Shown piece after piece: positions 41,568 through 55,200 of a stretch of 64,000 nt of DNA (positions within the stretch are counted from its first letter, which is position 1; each line of letters starts with the position of its first letter). Source of the DNA: Kluyvera sp040932435 (GTDB lineage: Bacteria; Pseudomonadota; Gammaproteobacteria; Enterobacterales; Enterobacteriaceae); contig NZ_JBFQGA010000009.1 in the NCBI RefSeq assembly GCF_040932435.1, forward strand, positions 62,001-126,000, written 5' to 3'. Below the pieces are notes generated by a model. That model ran no database searches. It saw only the letters and a list, made by a program, of their open reading frames with translations, and was not told the DNA's origin. The translations under genes and the position numbers were made by a program.

Positions 41568-43012
41568 GGTTGGATCTCCACGCCCTGAATGGACTGGTTG
41601 TTAAGCGCAAACTGCTCACGTGTACGTCCGGTGTTGTACAGACAGTCAAGCTGCAGGGTGCGCAGTTGGCTTTCCGTTTCCTGCTGGGTGAACTGCGCCT
41701 GATAGACTTCTTGTTCGGCGTTCAACACATCGAGGAATGGACGCGATCCGAGATCAAGATACTGTTGCTGATAGAGCTCGCGGGTTTTTTGCGTCAGGAT
41801 CTGCTGGCGCGCCTGGATCTGTAGCGCCTGTTGCAGGCTGACCGACGCACTCTGCGCCGCGCTCAGTTGCTGACGGACCTCAAGCTGGGCGCTACGTACC
41901 GCCGTGGTGGCGGCATCGAGGCTGTATTGAGCGGCATCGCGGTTGGCGGTCAATCCGCCGCCTTGGTAAATGGGCATTTTAACCCGCACGTAGGCCGTGT
42001 ACTGAGTTCGGTCGAGCTGCTCGCTGTTGGCGTAGCGGTCGTTGAGATAGTGGGTGACTTCAGACTCCACCGAGATTGTCGGTTTCATCTGCGCTTCGGC
42101 CCCCGCCAGTTGCGCCACCGCTTGGTTGACCCGCGCTCGCGCCGCCAAGACCGACGGGACAAGCTGATCATCGACGGTTGCCACGCTGCAGGATTTTCCA
42201 AGCGATGCGGGAAATTCGTTACTCACCTGCGCGATATTATCCCAGCCCACATAGGTCGACAGCGTCGCCCGCCAGCGCTGAAGATTCGCCTGGTTTTGCG
42301 CCAGCGTCGCCCGTGCGCCTTCGATACGCGCGTCGGTCTGCACCACATCGGAGAGCGAACTGGCCCCTTCACTGTTACGTTCATTTGCCAGCTTGCCAAG
42401 CTGCTGCAGTGAGCGGAGCTGTTCTTCAGCAATCGCCACCAGTTGCTGGTAGCCCTGCACCTGCACCAGCGCAGCCGCGGTATCGTGGGCCACTTTATCA
42501 ATGCTTAGCAGCACAACGGCCTGTTGTCCTGCCACCGCAGCGTTGGCTTCACTCACCGCGCTGTCCGTCAGGCCAAAGTCATAGAGCATCTGAGAAAGCG
42601 ATAGCACCACCGAAGGGACGTTACCGTGATTGGAATAGGAGTTGGTGACACCGTTATTTAGGCCGCCGCTAATCTGCGGATAGTAGCGGGCGCGAGCAAC
42701 ATCCACCTTTTCGGCGGTGGTAAACAGTTTGCCGGCTTCGGTGCCAATATCCGGATACCACTGGACAGCGCGCGAAACCGCCTGGCCGATATTAAGATTG
42801 GCCGGCGGCGTGACGTTGCTGGCCCCAAGGCCGGGGTCACGCCCACGCAGATTGGGCAGCTGATCTTGCCCGGCGATTTTTTGCGGGTCGATATGGCGGG
42901 CGATTTCGCTATCCGAACGCCCCCATACGGCCCAGGCATTAGAGAAAAGTAGCGGCTGGATACAGACCGCTAACCAAAAAAATCTCGTGCGTTTACCGCT
43001 TCGCGTTCCCAT
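41564..43012 (-). CDS. bapB: BapB, TolC-family outer membrane channel
   Basis: A 482-residue outer-membrane efflux protein dedicated to adhesin export (LapE/BapB type). Signal peptide cleaved near the SNAWA stretch; two TolC repeats with long helices rich in A, Q and E; the C-terminal half repeats the N-terminal half. It begins 238 bp after the bapA stop, in the same direction. Confidence 0.9.
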   Translation of the reverse strand: MGTRSGKRTRFFWLAVCIQPLLFSNAWAVWGRSDSEIARHIDPQKIAGQDQLPNLRGRDPGLGASNVTPPANLNIGQAVSRAVQWYPDIGTEAGKLFTTAEKVDVARARYYPQISGGLNNGVTNSYSNHGNVPSVVLSLSQMLYDFGLTDSAVSEANAAVAGQQAVVLLSIDKVAHDTAAALVQVQGYQQLVAIAEEQLRSLQQLGKLANERNSEGASSLSDVVQTDARIEGARATLAQNQANLQRWRATLSTYVGWDNIAQVSNEFPASLGKSCSVATVDDQLVPSVLAARARVNQAVAQLAGAEAQMKPTISVESEVTHYLNDRYANSEQLDRTQYTAYVRVKMPIYQGGGLTANRDAAQYSLDAATTAVRSAQLEVRQQLSAAQSASVSLQQALQIQARQQILTQKTRELYQQQYLDLGSRPFLDVLNAEQEVYQAQFTQQETESQLRTLQLDCLYNTGRTREQFALNNQSIQGVEIQP

Positions 43013-43170
43013 ACAACATCCCCAATAATATCAATATTTTGACCTTTTAAGGTCGTTTATATTTTTATGACTATTGATGAATATCCTTCCCCACGGTGAA
43101 GTCCCTTCCATAGGGAAACCGCGAGGGCGGAGGGTCGTGCTCCTGAGATGATGCCTTCCTGATGCGACAG

Positions 43171-43200
43171 CCGTTACGCAGCCTTGCGGCGGCGTAACGG
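43171..43200 (-). other. Stem-loop between bapA and bapB
   Basis: CCGTTACGC (43171-43179) and GCGTAACGG (43192-43200) pair perfectly around a 12-base loop, 50 bp after the bapA stop. No T-run follows. It may set the ratio of adhesin to secretion-gene mRNA by partial termination or processing. Confidence 0.45.
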
Positions 43201-43250
43201 TGCGCGATACTGTTTCAGGCCTATCAGACCTGCTGCAACCGTGCAGAACG

Positions 43251-46200
43251 TTATCCGTGGTGAGCCGATGGGTCTTGGTGCAGCAGCTCCTCAAGCGTAG
43301 GTTGCACGCCGTCCAGCGTGATAAGTTGCGTCGACTGGTACTGCGTTCCTGCGCCGTCGCGGTCAATTGAGACCACCGTGTCGCCCGATGCCGTGTGCTC
43401 TATAGATAAATATTGGCCGAGATCTTCAGATTTACCACTCCAATCGGTCAGTAGCTTGCTGATATCTATATGATCGCCGTCACTAACTGAGAAATCTGTC
43501 CAGTGATTGTTATGGCCGTTGCCACCGCTGGCATCCTTGTCGTCCAGCAGATTGAAGACCACCGTATCGCCGCCGCTGCCGAGCGTATAGGTATCGTCAT
43601 ACGCACTGCTGGTGGTGATATCTGACTTATCGCTGCCATCCACGTGCGGATGGAGATCAATCGTCAGGTTTCCGTGGCTCAGCGTGCCGTCCGCGGCTTT
43701 TAGGGTGTATTCGAACTGCTCGCGCTGGGTCAGGTCAGCCATGCTGACCCCATCACGCAGGGTATAGCTGTAGCTGCCGTCCGCGTGCAGCACCAGCGTG
43801 CCGTACAGCCCTTGCAACGTTTGCGACACCCCGCTTCCGGCGGTCTCGGTGACCTGCTGGCCACTGCCGTTGACGAAGGTGATGCTGGCCCACAGCGTCC
43901 CCTGGGCGATTTCCGTAATTTGCCCTTCAACCGTGACGCCTGCTGCCGCCGCTTCTGGCGTCACCGCCACGCTGGTCAGCACCGTACCGAATTCACTGCT
44001 CAGCGCATTGCCTGCGGTATCCTGCAGCAAAATGCTGTACTGACCGTCGTGAAGCACGGTGTTACCCAGTGCAATATTCGCGGTGAGCGTTGTCAGATCG
44101 GCGGTCAACGTACCGGTGGCTATCAAGTGACCCTGCGCATCGAGGATTTGATAAACCGCCTGCCCATTGGCTGTTGGCAGCGTGGAGAACGTCAGCACCA
44201 GGGCCGAATTTTCCAACGCGTCTGCACTGGCAACCTGCAGCGTCGTGCCTTCCGCCGTGGTCTCGCTGGTGCTCGCCAGCAGCGTCGCCGCCTGCGCGGT
44301 GGTCTGCGTTGAGGTCGAGTCCTGAACCACGCTCTCATCCGAAACCAGCGCCATGGTTGACAGCATCGACTGTGGTGCCGCCGATTGGCCGACTGACGGC
44401 AGCGAGATGGTCAAGGTGGCCGTGCTCACCGACGAGCCGTTGCGGATGACATAGGTAAAGGTTTCCTGACCCAACGACGTCGCCGGCTGACCGGTTTTCA
44501 GCGTGTAGGTGTAGACCCCCTGCGCGTTAATGGTCAGCGTACCGTAGTTGCCGTTAATAACCGTGTTACCGGTGGCGGCAACCGCCTGACCGTTGACGTT
44601 GCTGACCACCGTCCCGGCGGGTGCCACATCCACGCCGCCGCTGGTATTACCGGCACCGGTAATCACGTTACCGGTGACCGACTCCACCGCCGCCTGCTGC
44701 GTGTGGGTAACGTCGTTGCTGGTGGTGATGGTGGCAAAGGTCGCCACCGACAGCAGACCATCAGCCTTCAGTAAGAACACGTAGTGCCCTGAACCCAGCG
44801 TGAAGGATTGCGAATTGCTCCCTGCCAGCAGCGGAGCCTTAATCCAGTTATCGAGGAACTGGCTTTGCTCGTACTGCCCGGTGGTTGGGTTGTATTTGTA
44901 GATATAGAGATCGTAGGTCGCACCGAGCGCTACGCCAACCACGCTACCGCCGAGCGTAAAGGTACGCGTGCCGCCTTCGGGGACGTCAATCTGCAATTGT
45001 CCGGCGGTACTGATATTTGCCGCCAGTACCGTCCCCAGCGTGACGCTGGCGAGTACCAGCGAGGTGGTGCTGATCCCGGCAGTATTCACATCCATCGGCG
45101 TTGGGTCGACCTCAAGGGTCACCACATCGCTGCTGGCATGCAGGTTCGGCAGGCTGAGATCGATAGTCAGCGTTGCATTGCTGGTGCTACCGTTTGGCGC
45201 TTTAAGCTGGTAGGTGAATACTTCAGGCCCGGTAATGCTAGACGGCGATACCCCCGCTTTCAGCGCATAGGTGTAGCCGCCTTGGGCGTTAATAGTCAGC
45301 GTACCGTAGGTCCCGTTGATCACCGTATTGCCGGTGGCGTTCACCGTCGTCATGCTGCTGGACGCCCCGATACTGACGCCGCTCACCACGGTGCCATTTG
45401 GTGCGCTATCGATCCCGCCGCCGCCCGCGCCGGTAATCACGTTACCGGTGGTGGTGCCGCCCGCAGTATCAACAAAGACGCCGGTCGTGACATCGGAGAT
45501 TATCTGCAGCTGGCTGCCGGTCAGCAACGACAGGCCATCGTCAGCTTTGAGCATCAGCGCGTAATCGCCGCTCGGCAAGTTGAGGTTCACCGTTCCCGAC
45601 GAGCCGGTCAGCAGCAGGATTTTCAGCAGGTTATCGACTTTCTGATACATGCTATAGGTGCCATCACCGTTGGCCTTATAGATGTAGAGATCGAAGGTCG
45701 ACAGCAGTGTCACACCCGTTGCACTGGCCTTCAGCGACAACGCGCGCGACGCCCCTTCGTCAACGTGGAAGGTCGGCAACTGATTGGTCTGAATCAAGTT
45801 CACTGTCAGCAGATCGCCAACGCCGAGGTTCAGCACGTTGAGGTTCTGCGTGGCACCGGTTGCGCCGCTAATCTGCTGAACGGACGTGGTCAGCGACAGC
45901 CCGACCTCATCATTTACCGCATTCAAGATCTGTGTGCCGATGGTTGGGTCGATGGTGACCGTGAAGACCGGTGTTTTCGGCCCCTCATTACCCGCCGCAT
46001 CGGTGGCGCTAAAGGTGAAGTTATGGGTGGTGCTGGTCAGCGCGGTGGTCGGCGTCCAGGTCCATTGCCCGTTGGCCCCCGCCGTTACCGTGGCAACCAC
46101 CACGCCGCCATCATAGATATTGACCTGGCTGTTGGCCTCCGCCACGCCAGCAAAGGTCGGTCTGGTATCGTTGGTGATGCTGCCGGTAGTCAGGTTGCCC

Positions 46201-49200
46201 AAATCCGGGGCGACATCATCGGTCACCGTCAGCCCCGTAATGACTGCCGGTGCCGCGGTATCGATATTGAGGGTAAACGTTGGCGAGGTGCCGCCGATGT
46301 TGCCCGCCGCGTCGCTGGCGACCGCCGTGAAGGTATGAGCACCGTCCGCCAGCGCGACGGTCGGCGTAAAGCTCCATACGCCGCCAACACCCGCCGTGGT
46401 GGTGCCGAGAACCTTCGCACCATCATAAATAGTGATGGTGGCCCCCACTTCCGAAACGCCGCCGATTGTTGGACGGGTGTCGTTGCTGCTGCCGTTGTTA
46501 TTCACCGTACCGATGTTCGGTTGAACATCGTCGGTTACCGTCAACGCCCCAAGGGTTGCCGGTGCCTGGGTGTCCACCGTGATGACAAAGTTCGGCGAAC
46601 GCGCCCCGACGTTCCCTACCTGGTCGGTGACCGTGGTTGAGAGGGTATAGGTGCCATCGGTCAACGCACTCGGGGTGAATGTCCACGCGCCGTTGCCGTC
46701 CGCGAGGGCCGTTCCGAGAACCGTGTTACCGTTGTAAATCGTCACGGTGCTGTTCGCTTCCGCCGTGCCGTTAAGCGTTGGCGTATTGTCGTTGGTGAAG
46801 CCACCGTTGGCGACCAGTCCGCTCACCGGGTTCACGTTGTCGCTGACCGTGATATTAGATGCCGCCGCCGGTGGCGTGGTGTCGATAGTCAGGGTGAAGA
46901 CCGGCGAGGAGGCGCTGACGTTACCGGCACTATCGCTTACCGTGGTGCTGAAGCGATGAACACCGTCGCTGAGCGCCGACGGAGTGTAGGTCCACGCGCC
47001 GGAGGCGTTGGCCTGCACTGTCGCCAGCAGCGTGCTGCCGTCGTAGATATTGACCCAGGCAGAGCCTTCGACCGTGCCACGAAGCGTCGGCGTGTTGTCA
47101 TCAGATCGCGCGCCGTTCGCCAAATCGCCCACCACCGCGCCGAAGTTGTCGCTGACAATCGGCAGTAGTCCCACCGTCGGCGTTGACGTGTCGACCGTCA
47201 GGTTAAAGGCTGGTGTTGCGGTACTGGTGTTGCCCGCCTCATCGGTGACCCGCAGCGTGATGCTGTGCGGCCCATCGACCAGCGGGGTGACCGGTGTAAA
47301 CGACCAGATCCCCAGCGCATTGACATCCGCGCGCCCAATCTCCACCGCCCCATCCATGATGATCACCGTCGAATTTGGCGTCGCGCCAAGGCCGGAAATC
47401 GTCGGCCGATTATCGTTGGTGGCCGATCCGCTGGTCAGGGTGCCGGTTACCGGCGAGACATCATCGGTCACGGTGTATGAAGAGATTGGCGCAGGGGCCG
47501 TGGTATCGACGGTGACGTTAAAGCTTGCCGACGGCAGGCTGACGTTACCGGCGGCATCGGTTGCCGTGACGCTAAAGCTGTGGCTTCCCGTCGCCAAAGG
47601 TGTGGTGACCTGGAAGGTCCACAGCCCGGCACCGTTAGCCGTGACCGTAGTCAGCAGCACGCCGTTATCATAAATATTGACCTTCGCCCCGCCCTCCACG
47701 GTACCGCTAAGCAACGGCTGCGTATCGTCGGTCGCAGCGCCGTTCGTCAGATTGCCGACGATGGAGCCGACATTGTCGTTGAAGGTAATCGCCCCCGGCT
47801 GCACGGGGGCGATGGTATCCACGGTGACGTTAAATATCGGCGAGCTACCGCTGACGTTACCCGCGGCATCGGTCGCGGTGACCGACAGCGCATGGCTGCT
47901 ATTGCCCAGCGGCAGCAGCGGCGTGAACGACCACGAGCCGTCCGCCTGCGCCCGGGCGGTGCCGAGTAGCGTGCCGCCATCATAGACCGTTACCAGCGCA
48001 TTCGCTTCAACGCTGCCCGCAGCCCCCGTCAGCACCGGACGGGTATCGTTGGTGGCGCCGTTGTTGGCGATGCTTCCCGTGTTCGGCAAAATATTGTCGG
48101 TGACGGTGAAGGCCAGCGGCGCATTCGGGGCGGCGGTGTCAATCGTCAGGCTGAAGCTCGGCGATGGTGTGCTAACGTTACCCGCAGCATCGGTGGCGGT
48201 GGCGGTCAGAACATAGGTGCCGTCGCCCATTGATGATGGCGCAAGACTCCAAGTGCCGTCGGCTGCGGCGGTCACCGTGCCGACAACCGCCGCGCCGTTA
48301 TAGACGGTCACTAAGCTGCCGGCTTCCGCACGCCCGCTGATAATCGGCGTATTGTCGTTACTGACCACCCCGCTTGCCAGCGCCGGGGAGCCAACGTTGT
48401 TGCTGACCGTCAGTGCCAGAATCGGCGTTGGTGCAAGGGTATCGACCGTGAAGTTGGCTGCTGGTGAAGCGATGCTGACGTTACCAACGCTATCCGTTGC
48501 GGTAACCGTCAAGCTGTGACTGCCGTTTAACAAGGTTGGCGTTTCGAAACTCCACGAGCCGTCAGGATTTGCAACGGTGGTGCCCAGCAGGAAGATACCG
48601 TCGTAAACGCTGATGGTACTGCCGCCTTCGGCGCTGCCCGCTGCACCCACCAACGTGGGTTTGGTGTCGTTGGTGAAGCCGTTTTGCGCAATATTGCTCA
48701 GACCCGGCGCAACATCATCAACCAGCGTAAACGTCGTTATCTGCGCTGGCGGCAGTGAGTCAATAGTTAACGTGAAGTTGGTTCCACTGCTATTGCCCGC
48801 CTGATCGACTACGGTGATGACAAAGTTGTGCAACCCTTCGCCCAGCGGGATAGTTGGCGTGATACTCCACAGACCGGTCAACCCGATGGTTGCGCGACCA
48901 ATTTCAAGTCCTCCATCGGTGATAATGACCGTGCTACCGATTTCCGTCCCGACAATACCGCCGCTGAAAGTTGGCGTTTTATCGTTGGTGGTGTCACCAC
49001 TGGTGAGATTGCCAAGCCCCGGGGCCTGATCGTCAGTGACCACCAGCGTCCCGAGGTTGCTAGGGGCGGAGGTATCCACGGTAAATTGGATAAGCGCTTT
49101 CGGCGGCGAGGTGATGCCCCCGTCAGTCACCGTGGTAGTGATGAGGTGAGAGCCATCGAGTAATGAAGATGGAGTGAAACTCCAAGTGCCATCACCATTT

Positions 49201-52200
49201 ACCGTCGTTCTGCCAATCTCCTGTCCGTTATCATAAAACGTAATCTCGGCTCCGGCCGGTGCCTTGCCGCTGAAGTCTGGCCGCTGATCGTTAGTAACGC
49301 CGCCGCTGGTAATATTGCCAACAAGCGGCTGCACATCATCATAAACCGCCAGATCTGTAATCCCACCATTTGGCCCAGAGGTATCTACGGTAACCTGGAC
49401 AGCAGCACTTGGCGGACTTTCGTTGCCGGCCTTATCCATAACCGTAACGGTAAAATTATGTGGGCCATCAGCTAGCGGTACATTTGGGGTAAATTGCCAG
49501 ACCCCTGCGCCGTCGACTGTGGTGCTGCCGAGAAGCTTGCCGTTATCATAAATATTGATCGTAACATCCAATTCACCAGTCAACGCTAGGCTTGTGAAGG
49601 TCGGTTGGTTGCTGTCGACAATAGCGCCAGAAAGATCCGAAACCAGCAGTATCGATATCCCTGTCGGTGCTTTAGTGTCTATCTCCAGGCTTAGAGTGTC
49701 TGAGCGATCGCTGACGTTCCCGGCCTTATCAGTAGCCGTCACATAAAAACCATAGGTTTCGTCAGTAAGCGGCGCCGTCGTGTAGCTCCACCGCCCGGCC
49801 GCATCCGCATTAGTCGTACCGATAAAGACACCGTCTTGATAGATAGTCACCAGCGCATTAGCCTCCACCACGCCGCTCAGCGTCGGTGTTGGATCGTTGG
49901 TCAGCCCACCTGCCGGCACGGTCCCTTGATAATTCGCAACGTCATCAGTAGCCGTAATACTCCCCGGTTTGACCGGCGCGGTGCCGTCCACTATCACCGT
50001 AAACGACGCTGATGGGCCGCTGACGTTGCCGGCTTTGTCGGTCACCACGGTAATAAAGTTATAGGTGCCGTCAGACAGCGAACCTGGCGTAAAGGTCCAT
50101 ACGCCGGTATCAGAGACGGGCACGGTGCCCAGGAGGTCAGTGCCGTTATAAATGGTCACCGTGCCGCCGTTGTCTGCCGTGCCGTTCAGCGTTGGCGTCC
50201 TATCATTGCTCACATCGCCCGAGACGAGATTCCCTGTCTTACCACCGGGCTCGTTATCGTTGACCACAAAATTGGCTACCGCTGGCGCTATCGTATCTAC
50301 CGTCAGGTTAAGAGTCGGAGAGGCGAGGCCTTCATTACCCGCCGCATCGGTTGCCGTCGCGGTGATCGTATGCGCCCCCTCGCCCAGCGGCGTGGTTGGC
50401 GTAAAGCTCCATGAACCGTCGGTTGCAGACGCCGTCACGGTGCCCAGCACCTTGACGCCATCATAGACAGTCACCGTGCTGCCCTTCTCAGCGGTGCCGC
50501 TAAACGTCGGCGTGGTATCGTTGGTAAAACCGTTGGTGATAGTGCCAACCTGCGGGGCGGCATTATCCGACGCCGTAATCGTGCTGACCGGATCCGGGGC
50601 GACGGTATCCACCGTCAGCGTGAACGTTGGATTGCTGGTCGAGACGTTACCCGCCGCGTCCGTCACCACCACGCTAATGTTGTGCAAGCCAGGGTCAAGG
50701 GGATCGGTCGGGCTGAGGCTCCAGTGCCCGTTGACATCCACCTGCACCTCGCCCAGTTTGGTTGTGCCTTCATAAAGCGCAACCGTGGTACCGGCTTCGG
50801 CGCTGCCGCTAAAGGTTGGGCGCATATCGTTGGTGCTGTTACCGCTGGTCAGCAAGCCGCTAACCGGCGAAACCGTATCATTCACCAGCAGGCCGGTAAC
50901 GGCGTTTGGCGCAACGCTGTCGACGGTAATCACAAACGGCGGTGAAGTTACGCTCTGGTTGCCCGCCGCATCCTCGACGATGGTCGTAAAGCTATGCTGC
51001 CCCTGAGACAAGTTGCCCGTCGGCAGATACTGCCACGCCCCGCCGCCATCCGTCTTGACCGTCGCCACCCATACGCCGTTATCGAACAAAATGACGCTGC
51101 TGTTTGGCTCAGCAGTCCCGCTGAGGGTTGGCGTAGTGTCGTTGGTCGCTTTACCGTTACCGACGCTTCCCGAAACGGGCAGAACGTCATCTGTAACCAC
51201 GAAACTGCCAACGGGATTTGGTTTGACGGTGTCGATAGTCAGCTCAAAGATTGGCGACGTGCCAATGCTGACGTTACCCGCTTTGTCGGTGACGGTCGTG
51301 GTTATCTTGTAAACGTCATCTATCGACAGCGTTGGCGTAAAGGTCCATTGCCCATTGCTGTCTGCGGTCACCGCCCCCAACAGCACGTTGCCGTTGTTGT
51401 AGAACGTGACCGTACTTCCGGCTTCTGCACGCCCGGTGAAGGTTGGCGTCGTGTCGTTAGTGCTGCTGCCGCTGGTCAGCAAACCGGTCACCGGTGAAAC
51501 ATTGTCGCTGACCGCCAGATTGGTCACATTGGCAGGAGCGACGGTGTCAATAATCAGGTCGAATATCGGTGATGCCGGACCAACGTTGCCCGCGGCATCC
51601 GTCGCCGTCGCCTTGAGGTTGTACTCTCCATCAAGCAGATTACTGCCCGGCGTGAAGGTCCAACTGCCGTCTATGGCGGATGCCTGGGCGGTGCCCAGTA
51701 TCGTTGTGCCATTGTAGATTGTCACCGTGCTGCCCAGTTCCGCGAAGCCATTGAGGGTTGGCGTCGGATCGTTGGTGCTGCCTCCGGTCAATACCGGTGA
51801 AATAATCGGCGAGACGTCATCGGAGACGGTGAACGTCGGTGCAGTCAGCGGAGCAGCAGTATCGATAGTCAGGACAAAATCGGTGGAAGCGGTACTGGCG
51901 TTCCCCGCTGAGTCGGTCACTTTAGCCGTGAAATGGTAAGTCCCTTGGTCCAGCGCCGCAGATGTATAGCTCCAGTTACCATTGCTGTCCGCTTTGACGG
52001 TCGCCATCACAGCGGCACCGTTATACAGCGTCACGGTCGCCCCGGCTTCGACTTTGCCGCTGAAGGTTGGCGTGGTGTCGTTGGTGCTGCCGCCATTCGC
52101 TACGTTGCCAATCACCGGCGCTACGTTATCGGTGACAATCAGCGCAGTAATCGGATCTGGCGCTTGAGTATCAACGGTAAAGGAGAAGGACGGAGACGGT

Positions 52201-55200
52201 TTGCTGACGTTGCCTACCGAGTCGGTCGCCGTTGCCGTCAGGCTGTAGTTGCCGTCAGGCAGAGCGACGGTCGGTGCGAAACTCCAGTCGCCATCTGCAT
52301 TCGCCTGGCCGGTGCCAATCAGCGTTGAGCCGTTGTACACCTTGATAATGCTATTCGCTTCGGCGCGGCCGCTTAAGGTCGGCAGGTTATCGTTAATATC
52401 CGTGCCGCCAACCACGGGACCAGTGGTCGGGAGTTTGGTGTCAGAGACGGTAATGCCGCTAATTTGCGCTGGTGGCGTCGTATCGATAACCACCACTACC
52501 GGCGACGAGGCGACGCTAGCGTTGCCAGCGGCGTCGGTGGACGTGGCGGTGAGCGTATGCGAGCCTTCGCTGAGAACCGGCAGGTTCACCGTCCACGCAC
52601 CGCCGACTCCAGCGACGGTTGTCCCTAATACGGTTTTACCATCGGTATCGTAAACGATGATAGTGGCCCCAACTTCAGACACGCCGCTGATGCTTGGCGT
52701 GGTGTCGTTAGTGCTGGCCCCACCCAATAAAGGCGTGCCATCGGCGGCAACCGTCAGCCCAGACATCGCGTTCGGCGCTTGGGTGTCGACGGTGAAGCTA
52801 AAGCCAGGAGAAGCCACGCTGGTGTTGCCCGCCGCATCCGTGGCGGTGGCGGTAAGCGTGTAGCTCTTATCACCCAATGGCGCCGTCGGCGTAACGCTCC
52901 AGTTGCCGTTGGCATCGGTCTGCGTGGTCGCCACCAGCGTGAGGCCGTCATAGATATTAACGGTGCTATAGGCTTCCGCACGCCCGCTGAGGGTTGGCAA
53001 ATTATCGTTGATGCGATCATCGGCATGGATAACGCCGGTGCTCGGCTGTTTGTTGTCGGTGACGGTAATCGCGCCCATCTGCGCCGGGGCAGAAAGGTCG
53101 ATAACGACCACGGCTGGCGGCGACGCGACGCTGGTATTGCCTAAGGCGTCAGTCGCGGTGGCGGTTATCGAATGCGAGCCTTCACCCAGCGATGCAATCG
53201 CTACCGACCAACTGCCGCTCGGCCCCGCCGTCACGGTGCCCAGCAGTGTTTTACCGTCGCTATCGTAGATATTAACAATGCTATTCGGCTCGCTGTTGCC
53301 GCTCACGGTTAGCGTGGTGTCTTTGGTACTGCCGCCCGGCGCCAGAACGCCAGTGTCGGCAGTGATGGTCATGGCAGTGATAACCGCAGGCGGGGTGGTA
53401 TCCACAGTCAGAGTAAACGGCGGTGATTTCGAGCTGGTATTGCCCGCTCCATCGGTGACCGTGGTGGTCAAGCTATGCGGCCCGTCGCTCAACACCGCAG
53501 TCGGCGTGAAGCTCCAAATTCCCAGTCCATTTGCCTGGGTAGTGCCTATCACGTTGTTGCCGTCGTAAATGGTGATGACAGCGTTGGCTTCAGACCTGCC
53601 ACTCAGGGTTGGCGTATTGTCGTTGGTGGCATCGCCGCTCACAATATAGCCGACGCTCGGTGCGCGATCGTCGTACACCTGGATATTGGTTGCCTCCGAA
53701 GGCGCGCCCGTATCCACTTCCAGCACAAACACCGGCGAGAGCCCGCTGGTGTTGCCGGCAGCATCGGTTACCTGAGTGGTGATGTAATGGTTACCTTCCA
53801 CCAGTGGCGTTGAAGGGATAAAGCCCCAATGCCCATCAGCTCCTACGGTAACCTGACCGATATAAATATTGTCATCGTAAAGCGTTACCGTGGTGCCCGG
53901 CTCAGCGGTACCGCTGATTATCGGCGTGCCGTCGTTGGTTGACCCGCCGTTAGCCACTTGGCCAATGCTCGGATCGGCATCATCGACAACGGTGAGATTC
54001 GCCACCGGATCGGGGGCATGGGTATCAATCGTCACCACGAACGGCGCTGACGGTGCTGAAATCGACGTTCCGACAGTGGACGTAAAGGTAAAGTTGTGCA
54101 GCCCTTCCGTTAATGCCGGCACAGATGACCATATCCAAGTACCGAGCACCGAAACCTGAACGGTCATCACCGGCACACCGTTATCATAAACCGTAACCGT
54201 GGAGCCAATCGGGGCGTTGCCTGTGAAAGTCAGATGGTTATCGTTGGAGGTGCCCCCGCTCGTCACTAGCCCGCTCACGGGAAGGACATTATCTATCGCC
54301 ATCACGCCGGTGACCGAATCGAGAGGCGGCGACACTGACGTAATAAATGGATCGGAGGCTAAGCTCGTGTTGCCCGCTGAGTCCGTTACCTGAGTGGTAA
54401 ACGTATGCGCACCTGTCGTCAACGGGGCATCGGGCGTAAACGTCCACGTACCGTTGTTGCCCACTGGGGCCGTGCCCAGCAGCACACCGTTGTCGTACAC
54501 GCTTACCGTGGTGCCTTTTTCCGCAGTGCCGCTAAAGATTAGCGTTGCGTCGGTGGTTAGCTGGCCGTTATTCAATACGCCATTGTCTTCCGTCACGACA
54601 AGGTCGGTCACCCGATTCGGCGCGAGGGTATCTACGGTGATATCTATCGCGGCGGTTGGCTGGCTGGCGTTCCCCGCCGCATCAACGGCCACCGCCGTCA
54701 GGCTATGCGCGCCGTCGGTTAGCGGCGTTGCCAGTTCAAGGCCCCAGTTACCCAGGGCATCAACTGTGGTCCGCCCAATTTCTGTCTCGCCGTCATAAAT
54801 AATAATCTCAGCGCCAGCTTCACCTTTGCCGCTCAAAATTGGCGTGCTGTCGTTGGTTGCCGCGCCTGAATCTACCGTCCCCACGTTAGCCTGTACGTTA
54901 TCGGTGACGATAAACTGCGTCGGCGGATTGGGCGCGGTAACGTCTACCCCCAGCACAAAGTCTGGCGATGCGGCGCTGACGTTGCCAGCCGCGTCAGTCA
55001 CGGTGGTGGTGATGTGGTGAGTGCCGTCCGTCAGCGGCGTGCCGGGAGTAAAGCCCCACTGCCCGTCATCGTCAACTTTCGCCGTACCGATTACCACGCC
55101 GCCATCGTAAATGGTTACCGTCGTGCCGGGCTCGGCGCGACCGCTGATAATCGGTGTGTTGTCATTGGTGATGCCACCGTTGACCAGTTGCCCAATCCCC

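Noticed and set aside
44808..46640. Long plus-strand open frame opposite bapA (about 610 codons), and many others like it
   Set aside because: These arise from the repeated codon pattern of the adhesin array; they lack ribosome sites and family resemblance and recur at the repeat period.
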